Below, piece after piece: positions 1-9,348 of a stretch of 64,000 nucleotides of DNA (the first letter of the stretch is position 1; every line of letters begins with the position of its first letter). Source of the stretch: an uncultured Ruminococcus sp. GTDB lineage: Bacteria; Bacillota; Clostridia; Oscillospirales; Acutalibacteraceae. The stretch is from the NCBI GenBank assembly GCA_905233755.1, contig CAJODM010000002.1:1-64000 (forward strand), in the 5' to 3' direction. A program made the position numbers and the translations under genes. Under the pieces are notes generated by a model. The model ran no database searches, was not told the DNA's origin, and saw only the letters and a program-made list of their open reading frames with translations.

Positions 1-94
1 CCTTGACAGGCGCCAGCCTGCCTGCGGTCTCGTCCTCGTCTGACACAAATATACTTGTAATCAGATATCAACTTTTAGACTTAACAGACTACCG

Positions 95-238
95 GTGAAC
101 AATCTGAAAGTGCTCACCTTTCGGTCAGATTGCACATGACAGGTGTAATCATATTGGATAGACTGCACTATAAGATACTTTGCTAATGCTCAGGATGACA
201 CACTGAGGGGCTATCGCATTTCTTAGTGCGACAGCCCC
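95..238 (+). repeat. Dispersed intergenic repeat, copy 1 (left end diverged or truncated)
   Basis: GTGAACAATCTGAAAGTGCTCACCTTTCGGTCAGATTGCACATGACAGGTGTAATCAT...AGTGCGACAGCCCC is near-identical to 8217-8400 and 21245-21428; no left terminal repeat seen here. Confidence 0.85.
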
Positions 239-249
239 TCATATCAGGT

Positions 250-3200
250 TCAGTTTTCGGTATCGGGGTTATAGTTGTAGTAGCTGACCCAGTATCCGTC
301 AGAGGTCGCGACCTCGTCGTCGTTGATGACCACCCATATCTCGGGATAGTCGTTATAGGAGATGGGGCCGTAGTCGGCGGTCTGGGGTGAGCCGTTCTGC
401 GAGATGATGAAGTAGTAGTCCAGTCCGCCCGGCGAGGGGAAGTCGGTGGTGTACCACCCGTCCTCGTCGGGATTCGTCATCAGCATTCCCGGCCATCCGC
501 TGTAGGCGTTGACGGCGGTGCCGGACGGGTTGTTGTCGGTATAGGACCACGCCCACAGGCACGGCGCCCATGTGAGGTTACCGCTGTGCTTGACGTGGAT
601 GCGGGTCATCGTGACCTCATAGTTGTACACATAGGTGACGGTGATGTTGCCGGTGACGATGCCGGATGCGTTATAGGGCGTATCGCCCAGCACATAGTAC
701 GAGACGGTGCGCGGGGCGGTGGTATAGGTGCTGCCGAGCCGGTACGGGGTGACGTTGTTCGCAGCGAGCACCGATGACTTGCCGTCGCGATAGCCGATGT
801 AGCGGGTCGTCACGTTATATACCGATATATCGAACTTTGCCAGATACCGCTGCAGCAGCGTGACGTCGTTGATATCGGTATATCCGCTGTAGTCATAGTC
901 GCCGCGGCTCTCGTGCTCCTCGTCGAGCGTCTCCAGATGGGCGAGGTGACGCTGGATAACGGTGCCGTCGGTGATGTCGATATCGCCGTCGTCGTTCACG
1001 TCGCCGTACGCTGCGGTCAGCGAGGTGGGCACATAGTCGGTATAGTGATAGGTCACGGTTTTCTCATCGCTGTCATAGACGCCCGCGGTATCGCCGTCGA
1101 CAGAGCTCAGCTCATAGTTGATCGGGATCGAGGTGTCGACGCCGGCGACATAGCCCTCGCCGTCCTTGCCGAGCAGGGTGTTCGACGACAGCACCTCGCC
1201 GGTGCGGTCATATACGCTGTTGATGATGACCTTCTTGAAGCTCGACTGTATCGCACAGGCGTCATAGCTGCTCTTCTCGACAGCGATGACGGCAGACGAT
1301 GCCGGTACGATGAACGTCAGCCCGGTCACGGTGCCAAGCGCCGACACGCCGGCGGTCTTGTTGTTGGCAACGATCACCCACTCGGTGTTCTCGTCCATCG
1401 TGCCATCCGCCGCAAAGGTGAACTCGGCGTCGGTTCTGCCGCCGTTATAGATGACTGCGACCTTGCTCCATTCGCCGTCATTGGTGTTGTCGATGGTATA
1501 GGCGACGGTTCTGCCTGATGCGGTCATCGAGGTAGCAAAGGTGTACTGATAGCTGTCGTCGTCGGCATCGGACACAGCTGATGTGAACGGCGAGAACGCC
1601 TTTCTCAGCTCGAACATACCCTTGTAGTAGGACACAAGGTCGGCGTTAGTCTCCAGCAGCGACCAGTCGATCATGTTCAGCGTTGCCGCCGATTTGTACG
1701 AGTTCTCGTCGCCGTCCTTCGAGCGTCCCATCTCCTCACCCGCGAGGATAAAGTCGATCCCCTGGCACGAGCTGATGATGGCGGCGGCAAGCTTGTTCTG
1801 TTCGATACACTCGGAGTACCGCGCACGGAAGTTAGCCGATGCGCCGTGGTTGATGGCGACCAGCTTATCGTACAGCGTCATGTTATCGTGACACGAGGCA
1901 TAGGTGACGCACTGCTCGGGCGAGGTCGCCGCCCAGCTGCCGCGGCCAAAGGTGTTGGCGCGCACGCCATAGGAGATGTTTGAGGCATAGACGATGCTGC
2001 CGGAGACGAACCCCGCCGCGTTCGCGCTGTCGAACGCACCCGCCTTGATGCCGTCGCGGACCTGATCGTTGAAGAACCCGATGCGGCTCGATACCTTGGA
2101 GGCGTTGCCCTGAACGGTCATGAAGGTCTCGGTACCGCTGCAGGTCAGCGGGTCATACACAGTGTTGCCGCTCCAGCCCTCGCCGTACATGATGATGCGC
2201 TCATCTATGGCGTCCATATCGTCGCGGATGAGGTTCATCGTCTCGCCGTCATGCACGCCCATTAGGTCAAACCGATAGCCGTCGATGTGGTACTCGTCCG
2301 TCCAGTAGGCGAGCATATCGCGCATATACCGGCGATACATCGCGCGCTCCGAGGCGGTGTCGTTGCCGCAGCCCGACTGCTGGCTGTAGCCGCCCGTCTC
2401 GGTCATGCGGTAGTAGTACTCGGGTACCGAGTAGTTGAAGCACGAGTCAACGCTGTAGGTGTGGTTATATACCACGTCCATGATGACGCCGATACCGGCG
2501 TCATGCAGCGCCTTTATCATCTCTTTTGCTTCCTTGATACGCACGTTGCCGTCATACGGGTTCGTTGAATAGGAGCCCTCCGGCACGCCGTAGTTCTTCG
2601 GATCATACCCCCAGTTGAACTCGCTGTCGTCGGTGACGTTCCTGTCCTCGTCTATGGTCGCAAAGTCATAGAACGGGTTGATCTGGACATGGGTGACGCC
2701 CAGCTGTTTGAGATAGTCGATACCGGTCGACAGCACGCCCTCATCGTTCAGCGTGGTGCCGGTCTCGGTGAAGGCAAGGTACTTGCCGCGGTGCTGTGGG
2801 GTCACGCCCGAGTTCTCGTTATAGGAGAAGTCCTTGACCTGCACCTCCCAGATGATCGCCTCTGCCTGTGAGCCGACATAGATGTGCTGATCCTCGTCCC
2901 ACCCCTCGGGGTCGGTCGTATCGAGGTCGACGACCATCGAGCGGTCGCCGTTCACGCCCACCGCATAGGAGTAGATGTCCTGGGTCTCGTGGGTGACGGT
3001 CTCGCTCGCGTCATAGATATGATCGGGGTTCTCGATCGTATAGGTGTAGTACACGTTCTGATAGTCGCCATCGAGCGTGATCGACCATACGCCGGCGGCG
3101 TCGCCGCTGCCCTTGTCCATGTCATAGGTGCCGAGGTCCTCTGCGCCCTCTTCGCTGTCGGAGCCGGTCGCATAGAGGTTCAGCTTGACGTCCGTTGCAA

Positions 3201-3411
3201 GCGGCGCCCATACGCTGAAGCTGGTCTTCTCAGGGGTGTAGACCGCGCCCAGCTCTCCGTCATAGGCATAGTCCTTGTCGAGCTGCATCGCAGCCGCGCT
3301 GTAGGGGTTCAAGTTCTCGACGTCGTCGAGCGCCGATACACCGACCGCCGTGACCGACAGGAGCATCATCGCGGCGACCGCCAGCGAAAGCCATCTCAGT
3401 GAACGTTTCAT
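250..3411 (-). CDS. Secreted type I pullulanase (GH13) with dockerin, MucBP-like and C-terminal CBM26-like starch-binding module
   Basis: Signal peptide MKRSLRWLSLAVAAMMLLSVTAVGVSA; GH13 motifs DGYRFDLMG, MYGEGW, ASCHDNMTLYDK; dockerin pair GDVNDDGDIDITDGTVIQRHL / GDYDYSGYTDINDVTLLQRYL; C-term IHVKHSGNLTWAPCLWAW...GWPGMLM. Confidence 0.9.
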   Translation of the reverse strand: MKRSLRWLSLAVAAMMLLSVTAVGVSALDDVENLNPYSAAAMQLDKDYAYDGELGAVYTPEKTSFSVWAPLATDVKLNLYATGSDSEEGAEDLGTYDMDKGSGDAAGVWSITLDGDYQNVYYTYTIENPDHIYDASETVTHETQDIYSYAVGVNGDRSMVVDLDTTDPEGWDEDQHIYVGSQAEAIIWEVQVKDFSYNENSGVTPQHRGKYLAFTETGTTLNDEGVLSTGIDYLKQLGVTHVQINPFYDFATIDEDRNVTDDSEFNWGYDPKNYGVPEGSYSTNPYDGNVRIKEAKEMIKALHDAGIGVIMDVVYNHTYSVDSCFNYSVPEYYYRMTETGGYSQQSGCGNDTASERAMYRRYMRDMLAYWTDEYHIDGYRFDLMGVHDGETMNLIRDDMDAIDERIIMYGEGWSGNTVYDPLTCSGTETFMTVQGNASKVSSRIGFFNDQVRDGIKAGAFDSANAAGFVSGSIVYASNISYGVRANTFGRGSWAATSPEQCVTYASCHDNMTLYDKLVAINHGASANFRARYSECIEQNKLAAAIISSCQGIDFILAGEEMGRSKDGDENSYKSAATLNMIDWSLLETNADLVSYYKGMFELRKAFSPFTSAVSDADDDSYQYTFATSMTASGRTVAYTIDNTNDGEWSKVAVIYNGGRTDAEFTFAADGTMDENTEWVIVANNKTAGVSALGTVTGLTFIVPASSAVIAVEKSSYDACAIQSSFKKVIINSVYDRTGEVLSSNTLLGKDGEGYVAGVDTSIPINYELSSVDGDTAGVYDSDEKTVTYHYTDYVPTSLTAAYGDVNDDGDIDITDGTVIQRHLAHLETLDEEHESRGDYDYSGYTDINDVTLLQRYLAKFDISVYNVTTRYIGYRDGKSSVLAANNVTPYRLGSTYTTAPRTVSYYVLGDTPYNASGIVTGNITVTYVYNYEVTMTRIHVKHSGNLTWAPCLWAWSYTDNNPSGTAVNAYSGWPGMLMTNPDEDGWYTTDFPSPGGLDYYFIISQNGSPQTADYGPISYNDYPEIWVVINDDEVATSDGYWVSYYNYNPDTEN

Positions 3412-3433
3412 AGGGATTCCTCCTTGAAAAAAT

Positions 3434-6307
3434 TTATGATTCTATCTCATCCTCTATCTCATCGTCGATCTCGATAGAGTACAGCTTCTTGTTTTTGCCC
3501 GAGTGGCCGATGAACAGCGACAGCAGTCCGATCATCGCGATCGCGCCCAGCGCGATATACAGGTACTTCAGGTCGGGGACCTTGGTGGTTTTGTAGTTGA
3601 TGATGACGGTGGTCTCGACGGGCTCGAACATCGCGCTGTCGTCGGATATAGAGGTGACAGCATAGTCCTCGAACTCGAGGATCGACAGGTCGATGATGAT
3701 CCCCTCTGTGCCCAGATAGCTCTTTGTCGCGAGGATCTCGCCCCCATTGCCCATATAGATGACGTTCGCGCGGCAGGACAGCGACAGATCCTCGGACTCG
3801 ACCCCCTCGTCCGGGATATAGCGGTACACGACCTCGATCTCATCCGAGGTATAGGTTCCCGCGCCGTTCTCGGGCAGTGCATCGAGATCGAGCCGATAGC
3901 CGTCGATATGCGGCATCGCGGGGGTGACATACTGCTGACCGATGCGGTTCTTGAGCACGATCGCGTTCGACAGCTCCTTGTCGTCCTTGTCGACAAACCG
4001 GAACGTCACCTGAGAGAACTCGCCCTCATACCGTTCGCACATTAGCTTGACGACCGCGTACTCCTTTGAGAACGCGCCACTGAGCTTCTCGTCATCGACG
4101 GTCACATCATATTGGAACCGGACTTCCTCCGGTATCGCGATGGCATAGCTCTCGCCCATCATTCCGACAAGGTGATCCTCATAGACGACGGTGTTGTCGG
4201 ATCGGTTCACATACTGTACATAGAGGTGACACGTTTCGTCCTTTACACCGATCACATCATAGTGCCCGCTCGTGACAAATACCGCGCACGATGACGCGGG
4301 GACGGTGACCTTGCCGCTGAACTCGCCCAGAGAGCAAAGCCCCGCGCGGTCGGCGTCCGCAAGCTGTACCCAGTCCCCCTGCGGCAGGGTGACGTCGGTG
4401 CTGTCTGCAGCGCTGCCGTTCATGATGACGGCGACGCTGTTCTCCTCATCCGACAGCGTATAGGCGATCGAGGAGCCGTTCGAGCCCTCGAGATAGGATA
4501 GCGCAATGTTCCCCGTGCTGTCGCGCAGCAGCGGGATGTTCTGCCTGAGTTGTATCAGCCCCTTGTAGTATTCGATCATCGAGGTGTACCGGTGCAGATA
4601 GCTCCAGTTGAGCCGGTTGACCGAGATGGGGGAGAGGTACGAATTGTTGTCGCCGAGCTTGGTGCGGCCGAACTCTTCTCCCGCCAGCAGGAACGGCATC
4701 CCGCGCGACGTGAGCACGATGGCGGCCGACAGCTTGTTCATACTCACAAGGTCCTCATGCCGAAGGGTGTACGATTCGTCGCGATATACCGAGCTGACCA
4801 GCTTATCATAGAGGGTGAGGTTGTCGTGGCACGATGCATAGTTGACACACCGATCGGGCGAGCCGGCCCATCCGTCCGCCTGTCCTTCGATCGCGGTACG
4901 CACCGCACCCTTCGAGCTGCCCGACTGGACAAACCCGACCTCGGTGCTCGAGAAGGTCGAGCCCTTGATCCCGTCGCGCCCCTCATCGTTGAACGCGGCG
5001 ATCCCGTCGAGGAGGAGGTTCATGTTCTGCTGGTTTGCAAGCTTAGCCGAAGTGTCGGTCTCCATCTGCCACGCTTCACCATACATCAGGATGCGCTTGC
5101 CGTTTTTCAGCGAGTTGAGCGATTGTCTGACGGCGTTCATGGTGTCCACATCGATCAGCCCCATCAGATCGAACCGGAACCCGTCGATGTGGTATTCGTC
5201 CGCCCAGTAGGTGACCGAGTCGCGAATATAGCGGCTGACCATATACCGCTCGGTGGCGATATCGTTGCCGCATCCCGAGCCGTTCGACCATATGCCGTTC
5301 TCGTTCATGCGATAGTAGTAGTCCGGTACGATTCGGTTGAAGAAGCTGTCCTCGGATTCGTAGGTATGGTTATACACCACGTCCATGATGACCCCGATGC
5401 CGGCGCTGTGCAGCGCCTCTATCATCTGCTTGCATTCCTTGATGCGCACCCTGCCGTCATAGGGGTTCGTCGAGTAGGAGCCCTCGGGGACGTTATAGTT
5501 CTTCGGGTCATAGCCCCAGTTATACTGGTCATCTATCGGCTGTGCCTCGTCCACCGACGCAAAGTCATAGAACGGCCCGATCTGGACATAGCCAACGTGC
5601 AGCTCTTTGAGATAGTCGATACAGGTGGACAGCTCTCCCTCGACCGAGTTGAGGGTCGTCCCCTCTTCGGTGAAGGCAAGATACCTGCCGCGGTGTTCGG
5701 TGCTGACGCCCGAGCTCTCGTCCGCCGAGAAATCGCGGATCGAGATCTCCCATACCGTCGCGTCGGTCATCGATGTCACCCGCGAGAAGCTGTCGCTGTC
5801 CCACCCTTCGGGGTCGGTCGAGCTAAGATCAACGATCATCCCGCGCTCACCGTTCACGCCGGCCGCCTTGGCATAGGGATCGACCACCTCATAGCTCGTG
5901 TCACCATGATCCACCCGATAGGTGTAGTAGAGGTTCTTGTAGTCGCCCTTGAGCGTCAGGTACCATACGCCGGTACTCTTCGACAGGTTCATGGCGTTAT
6001 TCGATACAAGCTGTGCGCCGCTCTCGTCATCCGAGCCGGTCTTGTAGATACATACGCGCACGTTTTTGGCCGTCGGCGCCCACAGACGGAACGTCGTCGC
6101 CTTCTTCGTATAGATCGCGCCGAGCTCCCCGTCATAGACGGTGCGTTCGATGGATCGGATATAGTCGGCATATGTCGGCTGCTCAGTCGCGGGTTGTGTC
6201 GCAGTCGCGCTCTCTGACGAGGGCTGTGCGGCGGCGCCGGCGGGGAGTGCTGCGATCGCTATGATGAGGATCGCTGCCGCCATGAGAGCGGTGAATCGTT
6301 GGAACAT
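3434..6307 (-). CDS. Type I pullulanase (GH13), C-terminally membrane anchored
   Basis: Signal peptide; DGFRFDLMG, MYGEAW, ASCHDNLTLYDK; MucBP-like repeats; C-terminal TM YLYIALGAIAMIGLLSLFIGHSGKNKK. Confidence 0.9.
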   Translation of the reverse strand: MFQRFTALMAAAILIIAIAALPAGAAAQPSSESATATQPATEQPTYADYIRSIERTVYDGELGAIYTKKATTFRLWAPTAKNVRVCIYKTGSDDESGAQLVSNNAMNLSKSTGVWYLTLKGDYKNLYYTYRVDHGDTSYEVVDPYAKAAGVNGERGMIVDLSSTDPEGWDSDSFSRVTSMTDATVWEISIRDFSADESSGVSTEHRGRYLAFTEEGTTLNSVEGELSTCIDYLKELHVGYVQIGPFYDFASVDEAQPIDDQYNWGYDPKNYNVPEGSYSTNPYDGRVRIKECKQMIEALHSAGIGVIMDVVYNHTYESEDSFFNRIVPDYYYRMNENGIWSNGSGCGNDIATERYMVSRYIRDSVTYWADEYHIDGFRFDLMGLIDVDTMNAVRQSLNSLKNGKRILMYGEAWQMETDTSAKLANQQNMNLLLDGIAAFNDEGRDGIKGSTFSSTEVGFVQSGSSKGAVRTAIEGQADGWAGSPDRCVNYASCHDNLTLYDKLVSSVYRDESYTLRHEDLVSMNKLSAAIVLTSRGMPFLLAGEEFGRTKLGDNNSYLSPISVNRLNWSYLHRYTSMIEYYKGLIQLRQNIPLLRDSTGNIALSYLEGSNGSSIAYTLSDEENSVAVIMNGSAADSTDVTLPQGDWVQLADADRAGLCSLGEFSGKVTVPASSCAVFVTSGHYDVIGVKDETCHLYVQYVNRSDNTVVYEDHLVGMMGESYAIAIPEEVRFQYDVTVDDEKLSGAFSKEYAVVKLMCERYEGEFSQVTFRFVDKDDKELSNAIVLKNRIGQQYVTPAMPHIDGYRLDLDALPENGAGTYTSDEIEVVYRYIPDEGVESEDLSLSCRANVIYMGNGGEILATKSYLGTEGIIIDLSILEFEDYAVTSISDDSAMFEPVETTVIINYKTTKVPDLKYLYIALGAIAMIGLLSLFIGHSGKNKKLYSIEIDDEIEDEIES

Positions 6308-6475
6308 CTATCATAACATCCTTTTTCTTTTTATCCGTCTACATCATACCATATATATAAAGATTCTATAATTCTAATTCAGAATTATAGCGCGGATTGG
6401 GCGATTAAATTGTTGTAATCTTTTGATAGCTTTTTGCGCGGTAGCGCATATTATGGTAACGGAAAGGAGAAGATT

Positions 6476-6787
6476 ATGGAAAACATCACTTATACCGTAA
6501 GACCCGGCAACACGCTGTTCGCCATCGCCCAGTTCTTCGGCACCACGCCGACCGAGATTGCGAACGCGAACGCGCTTGTCTATCCATACACCATCTATCC
6601 CGGTCAGGAGCTGGTGATACCGGTGCCGCGTATTAGTTCGCCGAAGTACTATGTCGTGCGGCCCGGCGACAACCTTTACGCTATCGCCGACCGCTACGCG
6701 CTCGAGATGGATGACCTCATGCGCCTGAATAACCTCGAGGATCCCAACATCATCTATCCCGGCCAGATCCTTCGACTGATGCGCTAA
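6476..6787 (+). CDS. Small double-LysM protein
   Basis: Two LysM repeats (YTVRPGNTLFAIAQFFG...IYPGQELVIP; YYVVRPGDNLYAIADRYA...IYPGQILRL); SD GGAAAGGAGAAG before ATG at 6476. Confidence 0.9.
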   Translation: MENITYTVRPGNTLFAIAQFFGTTPTEIANANALVYPYTIYPGQELVIPVPRISSPKYYVVRPGDNLYAIADRYALEMDDLMRLNNLEDPNIIYPGQILRLMR

Positions 6788-6812
6788 GGTGATTGACAGC
6801 GCCGTGTGGCAG

Positions 6813-6839
6813 CCCCCTCTGACGAGGGGGTATATTTTT
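6813..6839 (+). terminator. Intrinsic terminator
   Basis: CCCCCTC-TGAC-GAGGGGG followed by TATATTTTT. Confidence 0.8.
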
Positions 6840-6930
6840 GCATGGAATGATGGCTATACCACCGATTATGCAGCGGGACTCATCAGCGACGGCGAAGGGC
6901 TGTCGGTATCATCGACAGCCCTTCATCCGC

Positions 6931-7020
6931 CTATTCTGTTTCCGTCTCCTTCTTGATGCCGTACATCATCCTAAGGAAGAACGACAGCACCTTCGGTCTG
7001 TCCAGCACGATTACCTTCAT
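6931..7020 (-). CDS. spoVM: SpoVM-like short amphipathic sporulation peptide (29 aa)
   Basis: Translation MKVIVLDRPKVLSFFLRMMYGIKKETETE resembles B. subtilis SpoVM (MKFYTIKLPKFLGGIVRAMLGSFRKD); strong SD AGGAGG 5 nt before ATG. Confidence 0.8.
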   Translation of the reverse strand: MKVIVLDRPKVLSFFLRMMYGIKKETETE

Positions 7021-7022
7021 AG

Positions 7023-7160
7023 CTACCTCCTGCAAGAAATACACGTGATAACCAGCACGACCGCCGCCACGACGCATACCGCCTTCGTCGGCAGCACGGC
7101 CGCTGTGATGAGCCCTGCGCCGAACGTGATCGCCGGCACACATGATCTGCATATCCTCAT
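7023..7160 (-). CDS. Small hydrophobic protein (45 aa) upstream of spoVM
   Basis: MRICRSCVPAITFGAGLITAAVLPTKAVCVVAAVVLVITCISCRR; SD AGAGGTG; stop lies inside the spoVM SD. Confidence 0.6.
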   Translation of the reverse strand: MRICRSCVPAITFGAGLITAAVLPTKAVCVVAAVVLVITCISCRR

Positions 7161-7209
7161 GATTATCACCTCTTAGTATAATATACATCCCATTCGTTTG
7201 TGTGACGAA

Positions 7210-7238
7210 TTGAAAAATCCTCCATCTTGTGTTATGAT
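7210..7238 (+). promoter_or_regulatory. SigA-type promoter for the RluA-family gene
   Basis: TTGAAA-N17-TATGAT. Confidence 0.65.
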
Positions 7239-7253
7239 AGTACCGGTGATAGT

Positions 7254-8210
7254 ATGAGAACCATAACGATACGCGACAACGACGCCGGTCAGCGGCTGGA
7301 CAAATACCTGTCCAAGCGATTCCGCACCATGCCGAAATCCCTGCTCTACAAGTACCTGCGCACAAAGTATATCAAGCTCAACGGCAAAAAAGCGTCGCCC
7401 GACACCATCCTGTCAACGGGGGATGAGCTGACGCTGTATATCCGCGACGAGTTCTTTGAACTCGAGCCGGTGTACGATTTTCTGCGAGCGGGCAAGGAGC
7501 TCGACATCGTCTATGAGGACGAGAACCTCCTGCTCGTGAACAAGAAAGCGGGCGTGATCGCGCACCAGGACGCGCGCTATGACGCCGATACGCTGAACCT
7601 GCGCGCGCTGCGCTATCTGTACGAGAAGGGCGCGTATGACCCCGCCGCCGAGCGGTCGTTCACCCCCGCTCTGTGCAACCGCATCGATCGCAACACACAG
7701 GGACTGGTCATCATCGCCAAGAACGCCGCCGCGCTGCGCGCGATGAACCGGATGATCCGCGACCGAAAGGTCTGCAAGCTCTACCTGTGCATCACGGCGG
7801 GGACGCCGTCGCCGCCTCACCGCACCATGACCGCTTATCTTAGTAAGGACGGCGATACCAACACCGTGCGCGTGACCGATACGCCGCACGACGGCAGCAA
7901 GAGGATCGTCACCGAGTACCGTGTGCTCGACAGCGCCGACGGGCTGTCGCTGTGCGAGGTCGAGCTCCATACCGGCAGGACCCACCAGATCCGCGCACAT
8001 ATGGCACACATCGGGCATCCCCTGCTCGGCGACAACAAGTACGGCGACCGCGCGCTGAACCGGCGGTACCGGCTGACGCGCCAGGCGCTCTGTGCCTATG
8101 CGGTGCGGTTCGACTTCTGTGGTGACGGTGATGAGATGAACTATCTTGACGGCAGGATGTTCTCGGTGCCGTCGGTGTGGTTCGCATCAGATGGCAAATT
8201 GCACCTATAA
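7254..8210 (+). CDS. RluA family pseudouridine synthase
   Basis: S4-like N-terminus (QRLDKYLSKRF); NRIDRNTQGLVIIAKN; HTGRTHQIRAHMAHIGHPLLGDNKYG. Confidence 0.93.
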   Translation: MRTITIRDNDAGQRLDKYLSKRFRTMPKSLLYKYLRTKYIKLNGKKASPDTILSTGDELTLYIRDEFFELEPVYDFLRAGKELDIVYEDENLLLVNKKAGVIAHQDARYDADTLNLRALRYLYEKGAYDPAAERSFTPALCNRIDRNTQGLVIIAKNAAALRAMNRMIRDRKVCKLYLCITAGTPSPPHRTMTAYLSKDGDTNTVRVTDTPHDGSKRIVTEYRVLDSADGLSLCEVELHTGRTHQIRAHMAHIGHPLLGDNKYGDRALNRRYRLTRQALCAYAVRFDFCGDGDEMNYLDGRMFSVPSVWFASDGKLHL

Positions 8211-8216
8211 CCGAAC

Positions 8217-8400
8217 GGAGCTGTCGCAAAACAGAAAAAAGTCATTCTGAACGCCAGTGAAGAATCTGACAGTGCGCACCTTTCGGTCAGATTGCACATG
8301 ACAGGTGTAATCATATGGGATAGATTGCACTATAAGATACTTCGCTAATGCTCAGGATGACACACTGAGGGGCTATCGCATTTCTTAGTGCGACAGCCCC
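8217..8400 (+). repeat. Dispersed intergenic repeat, copy 2 (184 bp, MITE-like, terminal inverted repeats)
   Basis: Left GGAGCTGTCGCA, right TGCGACAGCCCC; inner arms GTCATTCTGAACGCCAGTGAAGAATC / GATACTTCGCTAATGCTCAGGATGAC. Confidence 0.85.
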
Positions 8401-8414
8401 GGTTTTTGTGATGG

Positions 8415-9320
8415 TTATTCGAACGGGGTGCCGTCGAGATTCGATAGCTGGGCGAGATACCGCTGGATGCGGGTGGTGTCGAAGATGGTGACCTCGCCGT
8501 CGCCGTCGACGTCCGACGCATCAAGGTCGATGTCCTCCTGTGTGACGAGCTCGGCAAGATACCGCTGGATCCGCGTCGCGTCAAAGATCGTGACCTCGCC
8601 GTCCCTGTCGGCGTCGCCGATGACATAGTTGTCGATCGCCGAGAACGGCAGCTCGTTCTCCTCGGCGTACCGCTGTGCGGCGGTGTTGCGATACCCGACG
8701 ATGGTGAAGTCCGTGCGCTTTTGCGCGCCCTTGCCGTCCGACAGATAGCCGAACGCCTCCTCACCGATGACGGTGACAGTCCTGCCGATTGTGACCGACG
8801 TCATCGCGGGCGTGTCGATGAACGCCCTGCGGCCGATCGCGATCACGGTATCGGGGATCTCCATCTGGAGCGCGGAGCATCCTGCGAACACCCCTTCGCC
8901 GATCTCGTTGATCGACGCGGGCAGCGTGATATCCGTCAAGCAGATACATCCGTTAAAGCTCCATTCGCCGAGTGACGAGAGCGTTTCGGGAACGCTGACG
9001 TGCTCGAGCATCGCACAGTTCCAGAAGCTCCCGTAGCCCAGCTCCGTGACCCCCTCCGGTATCGTTACCTCTACCAGAAAGTCACAGTCGACGAACGCCC
9101 AGTCGCCGATCGCCTCGACCGCGTAACCGTCGAGCACAGCGGGGATCTCGAGCACACTGTCATACCCGCTGTAGCCGGTGATGACGATGTTGCCGTCTGT
9201 CAGCATCTCATAGGCATAGTCGCCCGATACGACCGTCTCGGCATGGACAGCGGTCATACCGATCACCGTCATCGTCAGCGCTATCGCGACACACAGCATG
9301 AGGGAAAGTATCTTTTTCAT
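8415..9320 (-). CDS. Secreted leucine-rich repeat (BspA-like) protein with C-terminal dockerin
   Basis: Signal peptide; BspA-type LRRs (AIGDWAFVDCDFLVEVTIPEGVTELGYGSF...); dockerin GDADRDGEVTIFDATRIQRYLAEL / SDVDGDGEVTIFDTTRIQRYLAQL. Confidence 0.9.
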   Translation of the reverse strand: MKKILSLMLCVAIALTMTVIGMTAVHAETVVSGDYAYEMLTDGNIVITGYSGYDSVLEIPAVLDGYAVEAIGDWAFVDCDFLVEVTIPEGVTELGYGSFWNCAMLEHVSVPETLSSLGEWSFNGCICLTDITLPASINEIGEGVFAGCSALQMEIPDTVIAIGRRAFIDTPAMTSVTIGRTVTVIGEEAFGYLSDGKGAQKRTDFTIVGYRNTAAQRYAEENELPFSAIDNYVIGDADRDGEVTIFDATRIQRYLAELVTQEDIDLDASDVDGDGEVTIFDTTRIQRYLAQLSNLDGTPFE

Positions 9321-9348
9321 TTTTATCCTCCCGGTTATCTATCAAGTA

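Noticed and set aside
4550-6217. 555-aa plus-strand ORF antisense to the second pullulanase
   Set aside because: Shadow ORF of a GC-rich gene; Arg/Val/His/Asp-rich with no domain; the minus-strand frame has clear GH13 motifs.
6931-7365. 144-aa minus-strand ORF as annotated in the track
   Set aside because: Its upstream part runs through the rluA promoter region and the opposite-frame 45-aa ORF; only the C-terminal 29 aa (SpoVM-like) has an SD and family resemblance.
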